Source: an uncultured Ruminococcus sp.
GTDB lineage: Bacteria > Bacillota > Clostridia > Lachnospirales > Lachnospiraceae
DNA: 11,124 nucleotides
Direction: 5' to 3'
NCBI GenBank assembly: GCA_900555215.1
Contig: USKR01000016.1
Span: 1-11,124, forward strand
A program made the translations under genes and the position numbers. Positions within the stretch are counted from its first letter, which is position 1. Each line of letters opens with the position of its first letter. Positions 6,131-11,124 of the stretch are shown piece after piece. The notes under the pieces were generated by a model. That model did not search any database. It was not told the DNA's origin and saw only the letters and a program-made list of their open reading frames with translations.

Positions 6131-6646
6131 TTAGCTTATAACAAAGAGCGGCTGTCCGTACTCTACCGCCTCGCCGTTCTCAACCAGGATCTCTGTCACT
6201 GTGCCTGTGAAATCACTCTCGATCTCATTCATCAGCTTCATTGCCTCTACAATTGCAAGCACCTGTCCCTCTTTGACACTGTCCCCTTCTTTAACAAACG
6301 GCTCCGCATCCTCGGAAGGAGCCGCATAAAACGTACCTACGAGCGGTGACTTCACAATTCTGCCTGACGGCACATGCTCTGCTTTTCCACCTTCTGCCGC
6401 TGCATCCGCAGGCGTTCCCGAGACAGGCGCTTCAGATGCTGCAGGCGGCATAACCGCCGGAACCGCTCCCGAAATACCCGGAGCGATCACAGGCGCTGTC
6501 AGAGCGGGCGCAGGAGCCTGTACCTGTACGATCTTGTCAGAGGTCTTTTTCAGAGAAAGCTTTACGCCGTCCTCCTCATATTTAAACTCTGTAAGATTTG
6601 ATTCCGAAACAGCTTTGACCAGTTCTAATACCTGTTCTACTTTCAT
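6131..6646 (-). CDS. accB: Biotin carboxyl carrier protein of acetyl-CoA carboxylase
   Basis: A 171-residue carrier whose biotin swings between AccC and the carboxyltransferase. Residues 1-35 form an N-terminal helical segment ([20 protein letters not shown]), about 42-95 form an alanine/proline-rich flexible linker, and 98-171 form the biotinyl domain. The biotin attachment motif is EAMKLMNEI, with Lys137 as the modified residue. The chain ends GQPLFVIS, typical of the family. The start ATG 6646 is chosen because AAGAGG lies eight bases upstream. A GTG three codons earlier would overlap that site. It starts 12 bases after the fabF stop. Confidence 0.96.
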   Translation of the reverse strand: MKVEQVLELVKAVSESNLTEFKYEEDGVKLSLKKTSDKIVQVQAPAPALTAPVIAPGISGAVPAVMPPAASEAPVSGTPADAAAEGGKAEHVPSGRIVKSPLVGTFYAAPSEDAEPFVKEGDSVKEGQVLAIVEAMKLMNEIESDFTGTVTEILVENGEAVEYGQPLFVIS

Positions 6647-6654
6647 CCCGTACA

Positions 6655-6660
6655 CCTCTT
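6655..6660 (-). promoter_or_regulatory. Ribosome binding site deciding the accB start
   Basis: AAGAGG, eight bases before ATG 6646, overlaps the fabF stop codon. It favours the ATG over the GTG at 6655, giving a 171-residue product and likely coupling to fabF translation. Confidence 0.75.
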
Positions 6661-7897
6661 ACCCTTCATATTTCTTTAACAACAGTGTCGCATTATGTCC
6701 GCCGAATCCGAGGGAATTAGTGAGCACATAGTTCACATCTTTTTCCACCGGCGCACCTACCGCATAGTTCAGGTCGCACTCCGGATCCACGTTCTCTGTC
6801 CCCACTGTCTGATGGATAAATCCGTCTTCAATACTCTTTACACAAACAACAAATTCAACGCCGCCTGCTGCCCCGAGCAGATGTCCGATCATGGACTTTG
6901 TAGAATTCACTACAACATCCTTTGCCGCATCGCCAAGCGCGAACTTGATCGCCTTTGTCTCGAACAGGTCATTATGATGGGTGCTTGTTCCGTGGGCATT
7001 GATATAATCAATCTGCTCCGGAGCCACATCCGCTTCCTTCATGGCAAGCTTCATAGCCATTCCCGCGCCTTCTCCGTCCTCTGCCGGGGAAGTGATGTGG
7101 TATGCGTCTCCGGTCGCTCCGTATCCCACCAGCTCTGCGTAGATCTTCGCACCTCTGGCCTTGGCATGTTCCAGCTCTTCCAGGACAACGATACCGGATC
7201 CCTCGCCCAGGACAAATCCGTCTCTGTCCTTGTCAAACGGGCGGGAAGCATGCTCCGGGTCATTTGTCGTGGACAGCGCGGTAAGCGCCGTAAATCCTGC
7301 GATGCCTGTAGGACATACAGAAGCCTCCGTACCGCCTGCTACCATTACATCCGCATCTCCATACTGGATTGCGCGGAACGCGTCTCCGATACAATGCGTG
7401 CCAGAAGCACACGCTGTCACTACATTTGTACATTTTCCCTTCAGTCCGAGCTGGATCGAAATATTTCCTGCCGCCATGTTAGAAATCATGAGCGGAACCA
7501 TCAGCGGATTCACCTTGTTCGGTCCTTTTGTCAGGATCTTCTCATAGTTCGTCTCCACACACTGCAGGCTTCCGATGCCGGATCCGACGATCACGCCCAC
7601 GCGGTACGGATCTTCCTTCTCCATATCCATGCCCGCGTCCTCAAACGCTTCCTTAGCCGCAGCGACCGCATACTGTGAAAACAGCTCCATCCTCTTCGCC
7701 GCCTTAAAGTCCATGCGCTCCTTTGCCACAAAATCCTTCACCTCAGCCGCGATCTGCACCTTAAACTCGGACGCATCGAACTTCGTGATCGGTCCGATGC
7801 CGACCTTGCCTTCCTTAATTCCTGCCCAGAACTCATCCACCGTATTCCCGATCGGCGTCACAGCCCCCAGACCAGTTACAACAACTCTTCTCTTCAT
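6659..7897 (-). CDS. fabF: 3-oxoacyl-ACP synthase II (FabF)
   Basis: The 412-residue condensing enzyme adds malonyl-ACP units to growing acyl-ACP. The thiolase fold opens RRVVVTGLGAVTPIG. The catalytic triad is complete: Cys163 in TACASGTHCIGDA, His302 in NAHGTSTHHND and His339 in KSMIGHLLGAAGG. The C-terminal NSLGFGGHNATLLLKKY block is standard. The length agrees with FabF (about 410), and as the only long-chain elongation synthase in the window it would have to elongate both saturated and unsaturated chains if the latter are made. It starts 37 bases after fabG, with a purine-rich site GGAAAGGAAAG upstream. Confidence 0.97.
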   Translation of the reverse strand: MKRRVVVTGLGAVTPIGNTVDEFWAGIKEGKVGIGPITKFDASEFKVQIAAEVKDFVAKERMDFKAAKRMELFSQYAVAAAKEAFEDAGMDMEKEDPYRVGVIVGSGIGSLQCVETNYEKILTKGPNKVNPLMVPLMISNMAAGNISIQLGLKGKCTNVVTACASGTHCIGDAFRAIQYGDADVMVAGGTEASVCPTGIAGFTALTALSTTNDPEHASRPFDKDRDGFVLGEGSGIVVLEELEHAKARGAKIYAELVGYGATGDAYHITSPAEDGEGAGMAMKLAMKEADVAPEQIDYINAHGTSTHHNDLFETKAIKFALGDAAKDVVVNSTKSMIGHLLGAAGGVEFVVCVKSIEDGFIHQTVGTENVDPECDLNYAVGAPVEKDVNYVLTNSLGFGGHNATLLLKKYEG

Positions 7898-7934
7898 ATC
7901 AATAAATCTTTCCTTTCCGAAGTCTCTGCTTAAA

Positions 7935-8675
7935 TCACATCGCCATTCCGCCGTCTACATTCAGCACCTGCCCGGTGATATACCGCGCCTCATCCGATGC
8001 CAGGAATGCCACTGCATTCGCGATATCTTCTGTCTCTCCAAATTTCCCCAGCGGGATCTGCGCCACAGCGCCTTCCTTTACTTTATCGGACAATACTTCT
8101 GTCATCTCAGTATTGATAAATCCCGGCGCCACCGCATTGACTGTGATCCCCCTGCTCGCAAGCTCTCTTGCCGCGGACTTTGTCAGCCCGATCACCCCAG
8201 CTTTCGACGCCGAGTAGTTTGCCTGACCTGCATTTCCGAGGACACCTGAGACAGATGCCATATTGATGATACGTCCGCCTCTCTGCTTGATCATCTGTCT
8301 CGCTACAAAACGGATGCAGTTAAATGTTCCTTTCAGATTTGTATCCAGGACTGCATCATAGTCTTCTTCTGACATTTTCATCAGCAGCCCGTCTCTTGTG
8401 ATTCCCGCATTATTTACCAGTATATCTACACTTCCGAACTCAGCGATGATCTCTTTAAACATTTCTTCACATGCATCATAATCCGATACATTGCACTGTT
8501 TGATCTCCGCTTTTCCGCCTGCTGCCTCGATCTCCTTTTTCACTTCCTCCGCCCGGTCTTTTGATCCGTTGTAATTGATCACTACCGCCGCGCCTTCGGA
8601 AGCCAGCCTGATCGCCACAGCTTTTCCGATCCCGCGGGAAGCGCCTGTGACTACCGCAACTTTTCCATTTAACAT
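7935..8675 (-). CDS. fabG: 3-oxoacyl-ACP reductase FabG
   Basis: A 246-residue short-chain dehydrogenase that reduces 3-oxoacyl-ACP with NADPH. It shows the nucleotide-binding [12 protein letters not shown] (10-21), NNAG (88-91), Asn113 in DTNLKG, and the catalytic Ser141, Tyr154 and Lys158 in MASVSG...[10 protein letters not shown]. It ends VDGGMAM, as FabG commonly does. The ATG overlaps the fabD stop by seven bases (ATGTTAA), and AAGGTGG lies ten bases upstream inside fabD, so translation is coupled. The residue pattern and operon position make FabG, rather than a generic reductase, nearly certain. Confidence 0.97.
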   Translation of the reverse strand: MLNGKVAVVTGASRGIGKAVAIRLASEGAAVVINYNGSKDRAEEVKKEIEAAGGKAEIKQCNVSDYDACEEMFKEIIAEFGSVDILVNNAGITRDGLLMKMSEEDYDAVLDTNLKGTFNCIRFVARQMIKQRGGRIINMASVSGVLGNAGQANYSASKAGVIGLTKSAARELASRGITVNAVAPGFINTEMTEVLSDKVKEGAVAQIPLGKFGETEDIANAVAFLASDEARYITGQVLNVDGGMAM

Positions 8676-9589
8676 AATTCACTTACCACCTTATCTACAT
8701 CTTCCCATGTGCCGACATTGTAAACTTTCACATCACGGCTGATCTTTCTCATGAAGCCTGCCAGCGTCCTTCCCGGGCCGATCTCCACGAACGTGTCCAC
8801 GCCGTCTGCGATCATGTTTTCCACGCTCTGCTGCCAGCGCACGGAAGACGCGACCTGCTCAGCGAGAAGTTTCTTTGTCTCGCTGATATCTCGCACATAC
8901 TCTGCCGTCACATTGGTCACATACGGGATCTCCAGGGGAGAAAGCTCCACATTCTCAAGAACTCTTCCCAGTTCCGCTCCTGCTTCTTTCAGCATCGGGG
9001 AGTGGAACGGTCCGCTGACATTCAGAGGCATCACGCGCTTCGCGCCTGCCTCTTTGAGAGCCTCGGAAGCTTTTTCCACGCTCTCCTTCCAGCCGGTGAT
9101 CACGATCTGACCAGGGCAGTTATAGTTTGCAATGGTCACGCCGTCGATCTCATTGACAACCTTCTCGATCGCCTCACCTGTCATACCGAGCACTGCCGCC
9201 ATGGAGCCTTTGCCCCCCGGCACTGCATTCTGCATGAGGATGCCGCGCTTTCTCACCACAGCGATCGCGTCTTCCGTTGTCATTCCGCCCGCAGATGCGA
9301 TGGCACAGTACTCTCCCAGGCTTAATCCTGCTGTCACGTCCGCTTTCAATCCGCGCTCTCTCAGTACATGTTCCATTGCCAGACACACTGTCACAAGCGC
9401 TGCCTGTGTGTACTCTGTCTGGTCCAGTTTATCATTTTCTTCAAAGCATAATGCTTTCATATCTATATCCAGCAGCTCAGCCGCCTTATCGATGACTTTC
9501 CTTGCTGTTTCACTCTGTTCATAAAAATCTTTGCCCATCCCGGCTTTCTGCGCTCCCTGTCCCGGGAACATAAATGCGATCTTACTCAT
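8669..9589 (-). CDS. fabD: Malonyl-CoA:ACP transacylase FabD
   Basis: The 306-residue enzyme transfers malonate from CoA to ACP. It begins [11 protein letters not shown] (4-14). Ser90 is the nucleophile in [10 protein letters not shown], Arg115 lies in RKRG and His196 in GPFHSPML, the expected catalytic set. [13 protein letters not shown] (267-279) is the usual C-terminal block. It overlaps fabK by eight bases (ATGAGTAA) at its start and fabG by seven at its end, the tightest part of the operon. GAGGAAAAGG inside the fabK end serves as its ribosome site. Confidence 0.97.
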   Translation of the reverse strand: MSKIAFMFPGQGAQKAGMGKDFYEQSETARKVIDKAAELLDIDMKALCFEENDKLDQTEYTQAALVTVCLAMEHVLRERGLKADVTAGLSLGEYCAIASAGGMTTEDAIAVVRKRGILMQNAVPGGKGSMAAVLGMTGEAIEKVVNEIDGVTIANYNCPGQIVITGWKESVEKASEALKEAGAKRVMPLNVSGPFHSPMLKEAGAELGRVLENVELSPLEIPYVTNVTAEYVRDISETKKLLAEQVASSVRWQQSVENMIADGVDTFVEIGPGRTLAGFMRKISRDVKVYNVGTWEDVDKVVSELC

Positions 9590-10520
9590 AGAATCCTTTT
9601 CCTCCGATCAGGTCGTCTGTTTCTTTCACCAGCTTCTGGATCAGGTCATGACATGACATCTTCTCTTTGACCATGCCCGCGATCTGTCCTGCCATCACGC
9701 TTCCTGTCTTGACATCGCCCTCTACGACAGCTTTTCTTAAGCCGCCCAGTGTAAGAAGCTCCAGCTCTTCAAAAGAAGCGCCCTCCTGCTCTTTCTGTAA
9801 GTACTCTTTGGTCATCTGATTTCTCAGAGCCCTTACCGGATGTCCTGTGGATCGTCCTGTGACCCTTGAATCAATGTCCCTCGCCTTGATGATCATATCC
9901 TTATAATTTTCATGAACCTGAGATTCATTCGTAACTACAAAGTGAGTTCCCATCTGCACGCCCTGCGCGCCCAGCATGAAGGCTGCCGCGATCCCTCTTC
10001 CGTCGGCGATCCCTCCTGCCGCGATGACCGGGATGCTCACTGCATCCACAACCTGCGGTACAAGTACCATTGTTGTGTTCTCACCGATGTGTCCGCCTGC
10101 CTCAGTTCCCTCTGCAACCAGCGCGTCCGCGCCGCATCTCTCCATACGCTTTGCCAGCGCAACGGATGCGATGACCGGAATCACCTTGACTCCTGCTTCC
10201 TTCCACATCTTCATGTATTTTTCCGGGGATCCGGCTCCGGTCGTAACGACTTTCACGCCTTCCTCCACGATCACTTTTGCCACGTCGTCCGCATACGGAC
10301 TCATGAGCATAATATTTACTCCAAACGGTTTGTCGGTAAGCTTCTTCGCTTCCCTGATCTGATCACGCACCCAGTCAGCCGGCGCGCTCGCTGCACCGAT
10401 CAGCCCGAGGCCGCCGGCTTCGGATACGGCGGCTGCGAGATGATACTCAGCAACCCAGGCCATTCCTCCCTGAATGATCGGATATTCAATTCCCAATAAT
10501 TCGGTTACTTTTGTCTTCAT
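9582..10520 (-). CDS. fabK: FMN-dependent enoyl-ACP reductase II FabK
   Basis: The 312-residue TIM-barrel flavoprotein reduces trans-2-enoyl-ACP, the last step of each cycle. It opens LLGIEYPIIQGGMAWVAEY. TTGAGSPEKY (93-102) and EGTEAGGHIGENTT (137-150) follow, with His144 at the same number as the catalytic histidine of pneumococcal FabK. AAGGIADGRGIAAAFMLGA covers 167-185. Its location between acpP and fabD, as in Streptococcus pneumoniae, supports the call. It lacks the cysteine cluster of the related gene at 1399-2451, so the two are not redundant copies. FabK enzymes are known to resist the FabI inhibitor triclosan. GAAAGG upstream of ATG 10520 is the ribosome site. Confidence 0.96.
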   Translation of the reverse strand: MKTKVTELLGIEYPIIQGGMAWVAEYHLAAAVSEAGGLGLIGAASAPADWVRDQIREAKKLTDKPFGVNIMLMSPYADDVAKVIVEEGVKVVTTGAGSPEKYMKMWKEAGVKVIPVIASVALAKRMERCGADALVAEGTEAGGHIGENTTMVLVPQVVDAVSIPVIAAGGIADGRGIAAAFMLGAQGVQMGTHFVVTNESQVHENYKDMIIKARDIDSRVTGRSTGHPVRALRNQMTKEYLQKEQEGASFEELELLTLGGLRKAVVEGDVKTGSVMAGQIAGMVKEKMSCHDLIQKLVKETDDLIGGKGFYE

Positions 10521-10566
10521 ACTCTACAACCTTTCTTTTTTGAAAAAATTTATTTCTTGCTATTTC

Positions 10567-10791
10567 TTATTTGTGTGCTTCCAGATACTTCGCTACATCG
10601 CCGACTGTTACGATCTGCTCCAGATCCTCAGACGGAATTTCAACTTCAAACTCCTCTTCAAACGCCATTACCATCTCAAACAGATCCAGGGAGTCAGCGC
10701 CCAGGTCATCTTTGAAGTTTGTCTCCTCTGTAAGCTCTGCCGCATCAACGTTCAGTGATTCTGCCACGATTTCTTTGATCTTCTCTAACAT
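10567..10791 (-). CDS. acpP: Acyl carrier protein
   Basis: A 74-residue, very acidic protein that carries acyl chains on a phosphopantetheine arm. Ser34 in [18 protein letters not shown] is the attachment site, within the usual DSL motif followed by the recognition helix. The length is typical. It sits 101 bases after fabH and 46 before fabK. AAAGGAAAAG upstream of ATG 10791 is its ribosome site. All Fab enzymes of the operon act on its acylated forms. Confidence 0.97.
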   Translation of the reverse strand: MLEKIKEIVAESLNVDAAELTEETNFKDDLGADSLDLFEMVMAFEEEFEVEIPSEDLEQIVTVGDVAKYLEAHK

Positions 10792-10825
10792 TGTTCTCTT
10801 TTCCTTTCTTTGATAATATTTATGT

Positions 10826-10850
10826 GTAATCCGGCGCTGCCGGGAATTAC
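10826..10850 (-). other. Hairpin in the fabH-acpP gap
   Basis: The 25 bases fold as GTAAT/ATTAC plus CCGGC/GCCGG around an AGC loop, with a two-base bulge (TC). It lies in the 101-base gap, 35 bases before the acpP start. No U-run follows, so it is not a terminator. It could protect or mark the 5' end of a processed acpP message, which is often made in excess of its neighbours. Confidence 0.5.
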
Positions 10851-10892
10851 CTTCTATTTCAGCGGGATTGTCTTCACAACACGCTTTTCACA

Positions 10893-11124
10893 TTACCATT
10901 CAAACAGGCATGCCGCCCATGTGAGACCCGCTCCAAAACCTGAGAGCATGACCTTATCGCCTCTTTTGAGGACATCTTTTCGGTTCAGCTCATCCAGAAG
11001 TATCGGCACAGTCGCTGCTGAAGTGTTTGCATACTCTTCCAGGTTCATAGGGAATTTTGAAATGTCTGTTTTCAGCCTCTTTGCCACTGCTTCAATAATC
11101 CTTCGGTTTGCCTGATGAAGAGAT
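10893..11124 (-). CDS. fabH: 3-oxoacyl-ACP synthase III FabH (C-terminal part; 5' end outside the window)
   Basis: The last 76 codons of the chain-initiating synthase, which condenses acetyl- or branched acyl-CoA with malonyl-ACP. The fragment begins SLHQANRRIIEAVAKRL, with the catalytic histidine in HQAN. It then has EEYANTSAATVPILLDEL with the catalytic asparagine, and ends with GFGAGLTWAACLFEW, the family's C-terminal strand. The catalytic cysteine and the start lie beyond the right edge, so only a partial call is possible. It precedes acpP, as in the streptococcal fab cluster. Confidence 0.93.
   Translation of the reverse strand, partial: SLHQANRRIIEAVAKRLKTDISKFPMNLEEYANTSAATVPILLDELNRKDVLKRGDKVMLSGFGAGLTWAACLFEW

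Noticed and set aside
6695..7678. 327-codon open frame on the plus strand opposite fabF
   Set aside because: It is antisense to a complete FabF with all catalytic residues, has no recognisable domain, and is Cys/His/Arg-rich as expected of an antisense shadow.
1..11124. CRISPR array, prophage or complete insertion sequence
   Set aside because: No regularly spaced direct repeats, transposase, integrase or phage gene was seen on either strand; the content is a core metabolic operon.

Overview
The window looks like part of a chromosome from an anaerobic gut Clostridia, most likely a Lachnospiraceae relative. The evidence is a type II fatty-acid synthesis operon with a FabK-type enoyl reductase, a fused AccD-AccA carboxyltransferase, Gram-positive AGGAGG-like ribosome sites, and a lysine/alanine-rich histone H1-like protein of a kind I associate with Lachnospiraceae. 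Every gene I accept lies on the minus strand, so the operon reads from the right edge to the left.

In transcription order the genes are fabH (only its 3' end is in the window), acpP, fabK, fabD, fabG, fabF, accB, fabZ, accC, a single accD-accA fusion gene, a nitronate-monooxygenase-family flavoprotein closely resembling Helicobacter FabX, and a MarR-family regulator closely resembling streptococcal FabT. fabK/fabD and fabD/fabG overlap by a few bases, and most other junctions are under about 110 bp, so this is very probably one transcription unit. Its main promoter must lie beyond the right edge. The set makes malonyl-CoA (AccB, AccC, AccDA), loads it on ACP (FabD, AcpP), starts chains (FabH) and elongates them (FabF, FabG, FabZ, FabK). 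The FabX-like protein may divert intermediates to unsaturated chains, and the FabT-like protein probably adjusts expression.

Left of the operon is a separate small gene for an H1-like basic protein. It has its own clear sigma-A-type promoter (861-889) and a strong intrinsic terminator (91-150).

Three features are not ordinary housekeeping. (1) The FabX-like flavoprotein carries a four-cysteine cluster, and no fabA, fabM or fabN is visible in the window. It is the best candidate for an unusual unsaturated-fatty-acid branch. (2) Bases 7-77 form an exact four-way-junction (cloverleaf) fold of four perfect stems that matches no RNA or element I know. (3) A perfect 38-bp palindrome built from two smaller palindromes sits in the accC/accDA gap. 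No stretch longer than 300 bases lacks a gene.
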